From CAYRVX01 sp964642165 (GTDB lineage: Bacteria; Planctomycetota; Phycisphaerae; SM23-33), in NCBI GenBank assembly GCA_964642165.1, contig CAZXOC010000004.1, positions 3,091 to 67,090 on the forward strand: DNA of 64,000 nucleotides, written 5' to 3'. The translations under genes were made by a program, and so were the position numbers. Of this stretch, positions 34,323-43,371 are shown in pieces (position 1 is the first letter of the stretch; each line of letters opens with the position of its first letter). The notes under the pieces are model-generated. The model saw only the letters and a program-made list of their open reading frames with translations. It was not told the DNA's origin and made no database searches.

Positions 34323-35008
34323 GGGGCGTCTCCTTCCCTGGCGGCCGCCTCTTCCATCCCGCGGCGAACCTCGCGAAGCCCGGCGAGGGAGAAGCGGGTG
34401 ATGTGGTCGGCGAGCTTTTCGGGGGCCTCCCGATAGGGAGGAGCCGGCGGCTGCGGGGGCACCGGGCCCTTGCCGAAGTGCCCGCGATGCCAGTCCCGGT
34501 GCATCACGTGCATGCACTGGCTGATGATGCTGCGCATGCAGAGATGGACCAGGTGATCGTCGGCGTGGTCGCCCAGCAGTTGGCGGACGACCTCGAACGT
34601 GCCCCGCCGCAGGGGCTCGATGGCCTTCCGCATCGCTTCGTGGAGCAGCCCCGTGGGGTTGCCCATCTCGTGGCGAACGATGGCGAACTCCGGGCTGCCC
34701 GGGCTCATGATCCGCCGGAGCAGCGCGAGGATCCGCGCCCGGAGCCGCTCCTCCGGCGGGTCGTCCGCCCGCGCGCCCCCGCCCGGGGGATGGGCTCGCA
34801 GCGATGCCTCGAACGAGTGCCGCCACGCCTCGACGTAGAGGCTGGCCTTGTCGCCGAAATGGTAGTTCACGGCCGCGATGTTCGCCCCCGCGCGCTCGCA
34901 GATCTCGGCGATCGTGGCGGCCCGGTAGCCCTTGTCGGCGAAGACCCGGCAGGCCGCCTCCAGCAGGCGCTCCCGGGTGCCCTTCCCTGCTTTATCCGGT
35001 TGGACCAT
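34319..35008 (-). CDS. TetR-family repressor of the efflux operon (CecR-like)
   Basis: A 229-residue TetR-family DNA-binding protein. The helix-turn-helix lies in RERLLEAACRVFADKGYRA, then ATIAEICERAGANIAAVNYHF. The C-terminal part (RRIMSPGSPEFAIVRHEMGN) resembles the DUF1956 domain of CecR/YbiH-type regulators, which control RND pumps. It is encoded first in the operon with a 4-base overlap to the outer-membrane factor, so autoregulation and control of the pump are likely. A palindromic operator candidate lies ~40 bases upstream. ATG 35008 has GAGGG ten bases upstream. The inducing ligand is unknown. Confidence 0.93.
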   Translation of the reverse strand: MVQPDKAGKGTRERLLEAACRVFADKGYRAATIAEICERAGANIAAVNYHFGDKASLYVEAWRHSFEASLRAHPPGGGARADDPPEERLRARILALLRRIMSPGSPEFAIVRHEMGNPTGLLHEAMRKAIEPLRRGTFEVVRQLLGDHADDHLVHLCMRSIISQCMHVMHRDWHRGHFGKGPVPPQPPAPPYREAPEKLADHITRFSLAGLREVRRGMEEAAAREGDAP

Positions 35009-35044
35009 GCTGTCAGCCCTCGATCCGAACCGCCATTTTAATCA

Positions 35045-35063
35045 AACGATTGAAACATTCAAT
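35045..35063 (-). promoter_or_regulatory. Operator/promoter candidate for the tetR-RND operon
   Basis: A perfect palindrome ATTGAA-ACA-TTCAAT (35049-35063) overlaps a second, shorter one, TCAA-ACGA-TTGA (35043-35054). On the minus strand TTGAAT followed by an AT-rich TTGATTAAAAT could be the promoter, so a bound repressor would cover it. The AT-rich block is conspicuous against the GC-rich surroundings. Confidence 0.6.
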
Positions 35064-35235
35064 GGGTTTTCTTGCCTTTCGCCGTCGCCAGAGGGCACCC
35101 TCGCGAATGAGGAACATAAAGCCTTGCTTAAAAGGAGCGTAAGGCAGGAAGAGCCGTGTCGTCAGTGACGGGCTTCCGCAGGTGGGTGCAGTGAGACGTC
35201 CGCAGGCGAGTTCCGCGCGGCGACCGGACCGGGGG

Positions 35236-36681
35236 CTACTTGGCGGGCTCGTCGAGCAGCGGCGCGGGCGCTGCGGGCCGACGCCGGAACCGCGAGACCA
35301 GCCAGTCCCTCGTCACGAACCAGATCCACGACCAGAACACCTTAAAGGCCGTCCGCCGCAAGCGGCTGAGGTTCGTCCGCTTGCTGAACAGCGAGCGCAG
35401 GAACCGCCACCGCAGGTACACGCGCCGGTACGCGCGGTACATGATGCCGTCCATCTCCGGCTTGGGGAGTTGGCCCTCCATGGTCGGAGAGGTGAAGTCG
35501 TACCGGTCCCAGTCGCGCTCCACGAGTTTCCCGGAGGCCTTGGCCTCATCGTACAGGTCGGAGCCGGGAATCGGCGTGGCGACGGTGATCTGCACCACGT
35601 CCACCTCGGTGGTCGCGATGAACTCAGCCGTGGTCTCCGTCTCCTCCCGCGTCTCCCCGGGCAGCCCGAGAACGAACGTGCCCCACACGCCGACGTCGTG
35701 GGCGTGGAGCATCTCAACGGCCTTGTCCATCTGCTCGACCGAGATGCCCTTCCGCGAGGCGTCCAGGAGCCTGCGGACCGGGGTCTCCAGGCCGACGAGG
35801 ACGGCGGCAAAGCGCGCCCTGCCCATCCACTCCGCCACCTCGGGGTGCTTCGCCAGCAGGTCCACCCGCGCCTGGCACCAGAAGTGGGCGTCGGTCTTGC
35901 GGTCGACGATGGCCTGGCAGATCGCCTTCACGCGGCGGATGTCGTTCGAGAAGTTGTCGTCGGCGAAGAAGATGACCTTCGGCTCGGGGTAGCGTTCCAG
36001 CAGGTCGTCCACCTCCTGCATGACGCGGCCGACGCTCTTGGGGCGCCACCTGCCCCGGTGGAAGTTGCGGATGGAGCAGAAGGAACAGCGGAACGGGCAG
36101 CCGCGGCTGGCCTCGATCCCCTCCACACGGTACTCGCCCATGCGGTAGCGCGAGCGGTCGGGCAGCAACTCCCGCGCGGGCAGCCGCACCGTGTCCAGGT
36201 CCTCGATGAGCGGCCGGTCCGGTTCGTGACGGATGGTTCCGTTCTCCCGCCACGACACGCCGGCGACCCCGCGGAAGCTCCCGCGGGTCAGGATCTCGCA
36301 CAGCGTGATCTCGCCCTCGCCCCTCACCACGGCGTCGATGTGACCGGGACCGAGCATCTCCTCGGCGAGGAAGGTGGCCTGCTGGCCGCCGACGAGGATC
36401 CGGAGGTCCGCCTGCCGCCGCCGGAGGGCCTCGACGAGGGCCAGCGTGTAGTTCGTGTGGGAGGCGCTGTTGAGGCTGATCCCCACGATGTCCGGGTCCG
36501 CCTTCAGCAGGTCCTCGGCATGGGCCTCCACGTCGCGCCCCTTGCCGCGCATGTCGGCAAGCTCCACGTCCGCGTGGGCGCGTGTGTGGGCCGCAAGCGT
36601 CTCAATCCCGAGCGGAGAGGCAGAGAAATAGTCGTCGTACCCGACCTGCAGCCCCGTGGGCATCACCAGAAGTAAGCGCAC
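35236..36681 (-). CDS. B12-binding-domain radical SAM protein
   Basis: A 481-residue enzyme. The N-terminal ~150 residues have the cobalamin-binding Rossmann-like fold (PDIVGISLNSASHTNYTLAL, LRILVGGQQATF) but no visible DxHxxG motif. The radical SAM core begins with the [4Fe-4S] motif ASRGCPFRCSFCSI (CxxxCxxC). It continues with VIFFADDNFSNDIRR and GTFVLGLPGETREETE, as in the BchE/HpnP/P-methylase class. The C-terminus is basic and aromatic (LRWRFLRSLFSKR, WSWIWFVTRDWL), suggesting membrane association. Such proteins often modify lipids, tetrapyrroles or antibiotics; the substrate here is unknown. The start is a GTG at 36681 with AAGGA about nine bases upstream. It is divergent from the lipoprotein gene. 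Confidence 0.9.
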   Translation of the reverse strand: MRLLLVMPTGLQVGYDDYFSASPLGIETLAAHTRAHADVELADMRGKGRDVEAHAEDLLKADPDIVGISLNSASHTNYTLALVEALRRRQADLRILVGGQQATFLAEEMLGPGHIDAVVRGEGEITLCEILTRGSFRGVAGVSWRENGTIRHEPDRPLIEDLDTVRLPARELLPDRSRYRMGEYRVEGIEASRGCPFRCSFCSIRNFHRGRWRPKSVGRVMQEVDDLLERYPEPKVIFFADDNFSNDIRRVKAICQAIVDRKTDAHFWCQARVDLLAKHPEVAEWMGRARFAAVLVGLETPVRRLLDASRKGISVEQMDKAVEMLHAHDVGVWGTFVLGLPGETREETETTAEFIATTEVDVVQITVATPIPGSDLYDEAKASGKLVERDWDRYDFTSPTMEGQLPKPEMDGIMYRAYRRVYLRWRFLRSLFSKRTNLSRLRRTAFKVFWSWIWFVTRDWLVSRFRRRPAAPAPLLDEPAK

Positions 36682-36750
36682 GCGCGTTCATCCTTAGGTA
36701 GGTAGAGATAGCCCAGGAGCATACAGCATTGCCCCGCGACGACCAATGGA

Positions 36751-36756
36751 ATTATA
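36751..36756 (-). promoter_or_regulatory. -10 box (TATAAT) upstream of the radical SAM gene
   Basis: GGAGTATAATTCC on the minus strand, 70 bases before the GTG start. No clear -35 element accompanies it. Confidence 0.4.
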
Positions 36757-36824
36757 CTCCCCCCCCGACCCCGGAGCGCGGTGCCCCGACCGGCGGACCT
36801 CCACGAGGGGGCAGGAAGGACAGA

Positions 36825-37739
36825 ATGAGAGGCTTCCGGCTTCTGTGTCTTCTGGCGATGACGGCGTCGGTGGGCTGCAGTGCGGCGGCCGCCGACGGGC
36901 CGGACGCGCCGGCCCCCGTCCGCTACGGCCCGGGGCGCCTGCTCGGCACCCTCGCCAACGAGAAGATCGACGAGAGCAGCGGGCTGGCGTGCAGCCGGCG
37001 CAGGGACGGGGTGTTCTGGACGCACAACGACTCGGGCGACAAGCCCCGTCTCTTCGCCTTCGACGGGAAGGGGCGCCATCTCGGCGAGTACGAGGTCCGC
37101 GGCGCGCGCAACCGGGACTGGGAAGACATGGCCTCGGTTCGCCTCGGCGGCACGGGCTACCTGCTGATCTGTGACACGGGCGACAACGACCGCAAGAAGA
37201 CCTCCGTCACGCTCTACCTGGTCGAGGAGCCCGCGATCGATCCCGACAAGCCGGCAATCCAGGGCAAGCTCGACGTCGCGCGGAGCGTGCACTTCACCTA
37301 CGACGACGGGCCCCAGGACTGCGAAGCCGTCGCCGTCGATCCCACGTCGCGGACCATCTACCTCGTCTCCAAGCGCGGCAAGCGGACCGTCTACGAGCTG
37401 CCCCTGACCCGGAAGCCGGCCGCCGGGAAGCTCGTCGCCCGCTCGATCGCCCGCCTGGGCATCACGCCCGCCGTCGCGATGGACATCTCCCCGGACGGCC
37501 GGCGGGCCATCGTGCTGACCTACCTCTTCGCGCACGAGTACCGGCGCGCCGCGGGCGAGACGTGGGCGAAGGCGTTCTCCCGGCGGCCCCGCACGCTGTG
37601 GATGCCCGGCCGGCGGCAGGGCGAGTCGATCTGCTACGGCCGGGACGGCAGGACGCTCTACCTGACCAGCGAGAAGCGCCCCACCCCCCTGCTGGAGGTC
37701 CCCGCGCGACCGGAGGAACCGGCCACGAGACCCAGGTGA
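36825..37739 (+). CDS. Lipoprotein with predicted beta-propeller-like fold
   Basis: A 304-residue protein with a lipoprotein signal (LLCLLAMTASVGCS, modified cysteine at about residue 18). The body is beta-rich, with repeated short blocks resembling propeller blades: DGVFWTHNDSGDKPRLFAFD, ARNRDWEDMASVRLGGTGY, LLICDTGDNDRKKTSVTLYL, DCEAVAVDPTSRTIYLVSK and AVAMDISPDGRRAIVLTY. Asp-rich loops such as NDSGD and GDNDRKK could bind calcium. I do not recognise a named enzyme; it could be a phytase- or esterase-like propeller. ATG 36825 follows AGGAAGGA. It lies 74 bases before hom but has no evident link with amino-acid synthesis. Confidence 0.82.
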   Translation: MRGFRLLCLLAMTASVGCSAAAADGPDAPAPVRYGPGRLLGTLANEKIDESSGLACSRRRDGVFWTHNDSGDKPRLFAFDGKGRHLGEYEVRGARNRDWEDMASVRLGGTGYLLICDTGDNDRKKTSVTLYLVEEPAIDPDKPAIQGKLDVARSVHFTYDDGPQDCEAVAVDPTSRTIYLVSKRGKRTVYELPLTRKPAAGKLVARSIARLGITPAVAMDISPDGRRAIVLTYLFAHEYRRAAGETWAKAFSRRPRTLWMPGRRQGESICYGRDGRTLYLTSEKRPTPLLEVPARPEEPATRPR

Positions 37740-37813
37740 CGGCGCGCGCCGCCCCTGCTTGCTATTGGGCGGACCCGCCCGTACCATGCCCCGCGGAACT
37801 GGAGACGGCGCAC

Positions 37814-39145
37814 ATGACGGACGGTGGTTCGACGCTGGGCGTGGCGGTGGTCGGCTGCGGGACGGTCGGCGGGGCCACGGCGCTGCTGCTGACGCACGAA
37901 GGCAGCCTGCTGGCCGGACGCATCGAGCCGCGGATCGAGCTGCGGCACATCGTGGACGTGGGCTACGCCCACGCCCGGGAGCTGGGACTGGACGAGGGGC
38001 TCTTCACGCCGGACCTCGATGCGGCGCTGGCGGACGAGCGCGTCGGGGCCGTCGTGGAGTTGGTCGGCGGGATGACCGTCGCCAAGGAGATCATCGAGCG
38101 GGCCCTGCGCGCGGGGAAGTCCGTCGTGACCGCCAACAAGGCCCTGCTGGCCCACCACGGCGTGGAGCTCTGCGCCCTGGCGAGGGCCCACGGGGCGTCG
38201 CTGTCGTTCGAGGCCAGTTGCGCCGGCGGCATCCCCATCCTCCGGGCGCTGTGCGACGGGCTCGTTGCCAACCGCATCGAGGCCCTCTACGGCATCGTCA
38301 ACGGCACCTGCAACCACATCCTGACGGCCATGACCCAACGCGGGCAGCCCTACGCCGACGCGCTGGCCGACGCCCAGGTCCAAGGGCTCGCCGAGGCCGA
38401 TCCCACGCTGGACGTGGCGGGCACGGATTCCGCCCACAAGCTGGCGATCCTGGCCGCCCTGGCGTTCGGCGCGAGGATCGACTGCGAGCGGATCCCCGTC
38501 AGCGGCATCGACTCGCTGGACCTGTGCGACGTGAGCTACGGGCAGGAAATCGGGTACGTGATCAAGCTGCTGGCGATTGCGGCCCGGCAGGGCGACGGGC
38601 TGATCCTCCGCGTCGGCCCGGCGTTCATCTCGAAGGAGCATCCGCTGGCGTGGGTTTCCGGCCCGTTCAACGCCGTGAGCGTCTACGGGCACGCCACCGG
38701 GCACACGATGTACTACGGTCGCGGGGCGGGCGGGCGGCCGACGGCCTCGGCGGTCGTAGCGGACCTGGCGGCCGTCGCGATGGGCACGGCCGGCGAGCTC
38801 TTCACCAAGCTGCGGATCTGGCCGGACCGCTGCGAGGCGGCCAGCCAGCTCCCCATCGCCGCCGCGCGCAGCCGCCACTACCTGCGAGTGATGTGCGTGG
38901 ACCGGCCGGGCGTGCTGGCGCAGTTAGCGGCCGTTCTCGGCCGGCACGACATCAGCATCTCGTCGGTCCTCCAGCGCGAGGCGCCCGACGGCGGCGAGGG
39001 CAACGTCGTGCCGCTGGTCATCACCACGCACAAGGCCCTGGAGGGCGACGTCACGGGCGCCCTGGCCGAGGTGAGCGCCCTGGAGGTCATCAAGGCCGAC
39101 AGCGTCTGCATCCCCATCGTGGAAGAGCACCCCGAGCAACTGTGA
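37814..39145 (+). CDS. hom: Homoserine dehydrogenase
   Basis: A 443-residue enzyme that reduces aspartate semialdehyde to homoserine with NAD(P)H, the branch point toward threonine and methionine. The Rossmann start is VAVVGCGTVGGATALLL. The catalytic region has SVVTANKALLAHHG, FEASCAGGIPILRAL, and LYGIVNGTCNHILTAM with the typical GLAEADPTLDVAGTDSAHKL. The C-terminal ~85 residues form an ACT domain (LRVMCVDRPGVLAQLAAVLG) that usually senses threonine. ATG 37814 has GGAGA eight bases upstream. The gene is followed after 19 bases by the phosphoglycerate-mutase-like gene on the same strand, a clear operon pair. Confidence 0.96.
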   Translation: MTDGGSTLGVAVVGCGTVGGATALLLTHEGSLLAGRIEPRIELRHIVDVGYAHARELGLDEGLFTPDLDAALADERVGAVVELVGGMTVAKEIIERALRAGKSVVTANKALLAHHGVELCALARAHGASLSFEASCAGGIPILRALCDGLVANRIEALYGIVNGTCNHILTAMTQRGQPYADALADAQVQGLAEADPTLDVAGTDSAHKLAILAALAFGARIDCERIPVSGIDSLDLCDVSYGQEIGYVIKLLAIAARQGDGLILRVGPAFISKEHPLAWVSGPFNAVSVYGHATGHTMYYGRGAGGRPTASAVVADLAAVAMGTAGELFTKLRIWPDRCEAASQLPIAAARSRHYLRVMCVDRPGVLAQLAAVLGRHDISISSVLQREAPDGGEGNVVPLVITTHKALEGDVTGALAEVSALEVIKADSVCIPIVEEHPEQL

Positions 39146-39164
39146 CCCACAGCCGGACGCCAGG

Positions 39165-40352
39165 ATGAAATACGCACTGGTCATCACGGACGGGGCCGCC
39201 GACGTGCCGCTGGCGGAGCTCGACGGCAAGACGCCCCTGGAAGCCGCCCAACTGCCCCACATCGACTGGATCGCCCAGCACGGAAAGATCGGCACGGTAC
39301 GTAACATCCCGGAGGGGATGGCCGCCGGCTCCGACGTGGCGATCCTCTCCGTGCTGGGCTACGACCCCCGGGAGCACTACACCGGCCGGGCGCCGCTCGA
39401 GGCGGCCGCCCAGGGGCTCAAGACCCGTCCCGACGAGTGGATCTTCCGCTGCAACTTCGTCACGCTCGTCGATGAGCGAATGGAGGATTACTCCGCGGGG
39501 CACATCTCCACCGAAGAGGCCCAGGCGCTGATCGACGAGCTCAACCGCCGCATCGCCCCCGACGGCGTGCGGTTCTACTGCGGCGTGAGCTACCGCCACC
39601 TCATGACCTTCCAGGGCGACTGCGCCGTCACGACCACCCCGCCGCACGACATCCTCTCCCAGCCCGTGGCCGACCACCTGCCCACCGGCGCCGGAAGCGA
39701 CACCCTCCGCCGCCTCATGGAACGCAGCCAGGAGCTCCTCGCCGGCCACGAAATCAACGAGATCCGACGCGACCTCGGCGACAACCCGGCCACCAGCATC
39801 TGGCTGTGGGGCGAGGGGAAGATGCCGACGCTGCCGGCCTTTCGCGACCTGCACGGGCTGACCGGCAAGGCGATCACGGCGGTCGACCTCGTCCGGGGCA
39901 TCGCCGCGCTGATCGGCTGGCAGCCGATCGACGTGGAGGGCGCGACGGGCTTCCTGGACACGAACTACGCCGGCAAGGGCGCCGCGGCCGTGGAGGCCCT
40001 CGACGACTGCGACCTCGTCTGCGTGCACGTCGAGGCCCCCGACGAGGCGGGGCACCACGCCGACCCCGGCGGCAAGGTCGCCGCCCTGGAGCAGATCGAC
40101 CGCCACGTCGTCGGCCCGCTGCTGGAGCGCCTCCGGCAGGAAGGCGACGCGTGGCGGGTCCTGGTCCTGCCGGACCACCCCACCCCCTGCACGGTCCGCA
40201 CGCACACGCGCGACGCCGTGCCGTTCGCCATCGCCGGCCGGGGCATCAAGGCCGTCATCCACGGGCCGTTCACGGAGGCCGAGGCCGCCCAGTCCGACCT
40301 CCACATCCGCCGCGGGCACGAGCTCATGGAGTACTTCCTGACCGTGCGCTAG
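39165..40352 (+). CDS. Phosphoglycerate-mutase-like protein, proposed homoserine kinase
   Basis: A 395-residue alkaline-phosphatase-superfamily protein of the archaeal-type cofactor-independent phosphoglycerate mutase group. Metal ligands and nucleophile are visible: LVITDGAADVPL (D9), GMAAGSDVAILSVLGYDP with the serine nucleophile, HVEAPDEAGHHAD, LPDHPTP and RTHTRDAVPF. A subgroup of this family encoded next to hom has been proposed in the literature (TIGR02535) to act as homoserine kinase; the position 19 bases after hom fits that proposal. True phosphoglycerate mutase activity is the alternative. The last 29 bases overlap a convergent gene. Context: hom upstream, lysC 1.7 kb downstream, no thrB of the GHMP type and no thrC seen. 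Confidence 0.88.
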   Translation: MKYALVITDGAADVPLAELDGKTPLEAAQLPHIDWIAQHGKIGTVRNIPEGMAAGSDVAILSVLGYDPREHYTGRAPLEAAAQGLKTRPDEWIFRCNFVTLVDERMEDYSAGHISTEEAQALIDELNRRIAPDGVRFYCGVSYRHLMTFQGDCAVTTTPPHDILSQPVADHLPTGAGSDTLRRLMERSQELLAGHEINEIRRDLGDNPATSIWLWGEGKMPTLPAFRDLHGLTGKAITAVDLVRGIAALIGWQPIDVEGATGFLDTNYAGKGAAAVEALDDCDLVCVHVEAPDEAGHHADPGGKVAALEQIDRHVVGPLLERLRQEGDAWRVLVLPDHPTPCTVRTHTRDAVPFAIAGRGIKAVIHGPFTEAEAAQSDLHIRRGHELMEYFLTVR

Positions 40353-41847
40353 CCGGGCGGAGGCCCCGACGCCCCGGGGGCGGGGGGCAGTTCCCGTCGA
40401 GGAAGAAGACCAGGTCCGGCGAGTCGACCAGGTCGAGATGGCCGCGCGAGCCGACGAAGAAGCTCCCGCGGTCCTCGCGGGCGTTCTTGAAGACGCTGTA
40501 CAGCCGCGGGCAGTCCCGCGCCGGCAGGTACCGGACCGCCGCGGCACCGGCGGCGAACGGGTCGTCGGGCACGGCGGCAAGGTACTCGGGAACCAGCTCC
40601 GCGAGTTCCTTGGGGCGGTGGCCGTGGTCCAGTTCGTACAGGCGCATGGCCAGGGCCGCCGCGGCCATCCGCCGCGTCGCCAGGTTGCGGAACCGCACCT
40701 TGAAGGAGCGGTTCAGGCGCGGCAGCAGCAGCGCCACCAGGGTGCAGGAGGCGTTGGCGAAGCGCCGTCGCGGCAGCGTCCGGCGCGCGTCGCAGGCCTG
40801 GGGATACGTCGCCGCACGCGCCGCTTCGACGTCGCCGGCCATCTTCGCCAGCAGCTCCGCCTCGTCGGCGGCGTAGAAGGCCGGCAGGATCGCGCCCAGG
40901 TGCCCGCCGCCGCCCAGCAGCCCCGTGCGGCCCTGGGGCCAACGCGGCAGCCGGCGCAGCGACAGCCGGCCCGCCCGCGCCCGCTCGGCCATCTCGTAGG
41001 CCATGCTCCGCTCGCCCAGGATCGCGCGGTCGAAGCCGTCGCGGCGAAGCAGGTCGGCGATCAACCCGCGAGCGGCCCGGTGCGCCTCGCCGTCCTCCCG
41101 GGCTGCCGACAGGCGGGGCGCCATCTCCTCGATCGCCAGACACACCTCGCGGCGGATCCTGTCGGCCGTCTCGAAGGCCGTCAGGCACAGCACCGACTCG
41201 ACCGACCGCGCCAGGGCCATCGCGTCGCGCAGCCGCTCGACGGCCCCGGCCGTCTCTCCGTCCTCGTTCGCCCTCAGCGCGTCCAAGCAGAGGAGGTCGC
41301 CCACGTCCGACAGCTCCCGGAGCCGGGGCGGGCGCCACCGGAACACGGGCTGGCGAAAGCGGATGCCCCAATCGGCCGACCGGCAGCGCCGCGCCCGGCG
41401 GCACAGCCCCAGGACCTCCTTCGACAAGGCCAGGGCCTCCCGGACGCGACGCGCGTCCCCGGGGCGGCCGCGGCGATGGGCCAGGACCCCGTCGCGCAGC
41501 AGGTCGACCAGATCCCCCCGGCGTGCGCGCGTCGCGGCGTGTGCGGCAGCGGCATCCCCCAGGCCGAACGCCCGCCGGTAGGTCTCGGCGGCTTGGCGGT
41601 GGTGTTCGGCCGCGTTCTCCGCGACCGCGGGGCGGGTCGTGGCGAAGTCCCGCCAGGCCAGCGGCTCGCCCCGTCTGCGGATGCGCTCCACGCACGCGTC
41701 CAGCCGCGCCTCGTCGCGGTGGAGCTTCGCCAGCAGCACGACGGCCCCGACCGCGGCACCGGCCAGCAGGAACAAGGCGATGCGAAGGACCCGTCGCAGG
41801 CGCCTGCCCCGGCGCCCGCGATCAGATGTCGAATCGGCTTCGGGCAT
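40324..41847 (-). CDS. Membrane-anchored protein of unknown function
   Basis: A 507-residue protein with a basic N-terminus and one membrane span (VLRIALFLLAGAAVGAVVLLA), so mostly periplasmic. The rest is alpha-helical and rich in Arg, Ala, Leu and Glu, e.g. ETYRRAFGLGDAAAAHAATR and ERLRDAMALARSVESV. A C-terminal block LYELDHGHRPKELAELVPEY is followed by VPDDPFAAGAAAVRYLP, resembling a pattern seen in planctomycete proteins of unknown role in which a helical prediction leads into a P-D-P-F segment. I recognise no enzyme motif. ATG 41847 has GAGG nine bases upstream. A near-consensus promoter lies ~110 bases upstream. It converges with and overlaps the 3' end of the preceding gene by 29 bases. 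Confidence 0.75.
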   Translation of the reverse strand: MPEADSTSDRGRRGRRLRRVLRIALFLLAGAAVGAVVLLAKLHRDEARLDACVERIRRRGEPLAWRDFATTRPAVAENAAEHHRQAAETYRRAFGLGDAAAAHAATRARRGDLVDLLRDGVLAHRRGRPGDARRVREALALSKEVLGLCRRARRCRSADWGIRFRQPVFRWRPPRLRELSDVGDLLCLDALRANEDGETAGAVERLRDAMALARSVESVLCLTAFETADRIRREVCLAIEEMAPRLSAAREDGEAHRAARGLIADLLRRDGFDRAILGERSMAYEMAERARAGRLSLRRLPRWPQGRTGLLGGGGHLGAILPAFYAADEAELLAKMAGDVEAARAATYPQACDARRTLPRRRFANASCTLVALLLPRLNRSFKVRFRNLATRRMAAAALAMRLYELDHGHRPKELAELVPEYLAAVPDDPFAAGAAAVRYLPARDCPRLYSVFKNAREDRGSFFVGSRGHLDLVDSPDLVFFLDGNCPPPPGRRGLRPASARSGSTP

Positions 41848-41953
41848 CGCAACGTACCTCGAAGGGCGCGCGAGCCCCAACCAGGGACAAGACGCCGCGG
41901 CCCGAATTGCCCGGGGCGATGTCCTCTGTCCGTCGTTCTGCGGCCTTGGCGGA

Positions 41954-41982
41954 ATTATACGGAACGGATCGTGCCCTGTCGG
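41954..41982 (-). promoter_or_regulatory. Sigma-70-type promoter for the unknown membrane-anchored gene
   Basis: On the minus strand CCGACA, 17 bases, then TATAAT (41959-41954). It is the best-formed promoter of the region, ~105 bases before the ATG at 41847. Confidence 0.55.
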
Positions 41983-42001
41983 CGTGGCGGTCGAAAATGG
42001 A

Positions 42002-42029
42002 TGGACACGGCGGCAGGATCGACTACATT
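42002..42029 (+). promoter_or_regulatory. Promoter candidate for lysC
   Basis: TGGACA (42002-42007), a 16-base spacer, then TACATT (42024-42029), ~64 bases before the lysC ATG. It is divergent from the promoter at 41954-41982. Confidence 0.4.
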
Positions 42030-42092
42030 CTCTGGACTTGCGCAGCGCCTCGCGAAGGCGCGGGCGGCCCCGCAGCGGAGCAGCGGCAGACA

Positions 42093-43346
42093 ATGAGCAC
42101 GGTCGTGATGAAGTTCGGCGGGACGAGCGTGGCCGACGCGGAGTTGATCCGTGCCGCGGCCCGGCGCGCCATTCGCGCCCAGAAGGCCGGGAACCGGGTC
42201 GCCATGGTCGTTTCGGCGATGGGAGCCACGACCGACCGGCTGGTGGACCTGGCCGCCCAGATCACTCCCAACCCGCCCAAGCGGGAGATGGACCAGTTGC
42301 TGGCCACGGGCGAGCAGGTGACGATCTCGCTGATGGCGATGGCGCTGGAGCAGATGGGCGCGGCGGCGATCAGCTTCACGGCCGGGCAGATCGGCATCGT
42401 CACCAACGACGCCCACATGAAGGCGAAGGTCAAGTCGATCGACGTGCGGAGGATCCGCCAGCACCTCGACGCGGGGCGGATCGTCGTCATTGCGGGCTTC
42501 CAGGGCATGACGGAGACCGGCGCGGTCACGACGCTCGGCCGCGGCGGCAGCAACGTCACGCTGGTGGCCATCGCCGCGGCGCTCGGGGCCGAGGCCTGCG
42601 AGAACTATACCGACGTCGACGGCATCTTCACCGCCGACCCGCGGATCGTGCCCAACGCCCGGAAGATCCACCGCATCAGCTACGACGAGATGCTCGAGCT
42701 CGCCAGCCTGGGGGCCAAGGTGCTCCACAACCGCTCCGTCGAGTTCGCCAAGAAATACAACGTGCCCATCCACGTCCGCAGCAGCAAGCACAACCGCAAA
42801 GGAACGATGATCGTGGCCGAGACCGAATCCATGGAGCGCATCGTCGTCAGCGGGGTCGCGCTGAAGGACAACCTCGCCCGCGTGACGCTGCGGGACGTGC
42901 CGGACCGCCCCGGCGTGGCGGCGGCCGTCTTCCACCAGATCGCCGCCCACAAAATCGTCGTCGACGACATCATCCAGACCATCGCCGACAACCGCCAGGC
43001 CACCATCTCCTTCACCATCGAGCTGGCCGACCTCGCCGATGCCAAGAAGGTCGTCGAGGGGATCGGCAGGGACCTCGGCTGCGCCGCGACGTTCGAGGAC
43101 CGCCTGGCGAAGGTGTCGGTCGTCGGGATGGGCATGCGGATGCACACCGGCGTGGCCGAGCGGATGTTCGCGGCCCTGGCGAAGGCGAGGATCAACATCC
43201 AGAACATCACGACGAGCGAGATCAAGGTCTCCTGCCTGATCGATCGCACGGACGGGCAGCGGGCGCTGCGCCTGGTCCACGACGCGTTCAACCTGGGCGC
43301 CAAGCCGCGCGGGAAGACCAAGAGGAAGAAGTCGAAGAAACGCTGA
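42093..43346 (+). CDS. lysC: Aspartate kinase
   Basis: A 417-residue enzyme phosphorylating L-aspartate, the committed step toward lysine, threonine and methionine. The N-terminus VVMKFGGTSVADAE, the ATP-site block GRGGSNVTLVAIAAALGAE and CENYTDVDGIFTADPRIV are diagnostic of the amino-acid kinase fold. Two C-terminal ACT domains (VTLRDVPDRPGVAAAVFHQI and SVVGMGMRMHTGVAERMF) carry feedback control by end products. The protein ends in a short lysine-rich tail (TKRKKSKKR). ATG 42093 starts the homology; the ribosome binding site is weak (GGAG at 14 bases). Whether it is inhibited by lysine, threonine or both is not readable here. Confidence 0.97.
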   Translation: MSTVVMKFGGTSVADAELIRAAARRAIRAQKAGNRVAMVVSAMGATTDRLVDLAAQITPNPPKREMDQLLATGEQVTISLMAMALEQMGAAAISFTAGQIGIVTNDAHMKAKVKSIDVRRIRQHLDAGRIVVIAGFQGMTETGAVTTLGRGGSNVTLVAIAAALGAEACENYTDVDGIFTADPRIVPNARKIHRISYDEMLELASLGAKVLHNRSVEFAKKYNVPIHVRSSKHNRKGTMIVAETESMERIVVSGVALKDNLARVTLRDVPDRPGVAAAVFHQIAAHKIVVDDIIQTIADNRQATISFTIELADLADAKKVVEGIGRDLGCAATFEDRLAKVSVVGMGMRMHTGVAERMFAALAKARINIQNITTSEIKVSCLIDRTDGQRALRLVHDAFNLGAKPRGKTKRKKSKKR

Positions 43347-43371
43347 GGCGCCAAGCCCGGCTTCCCGAAAC

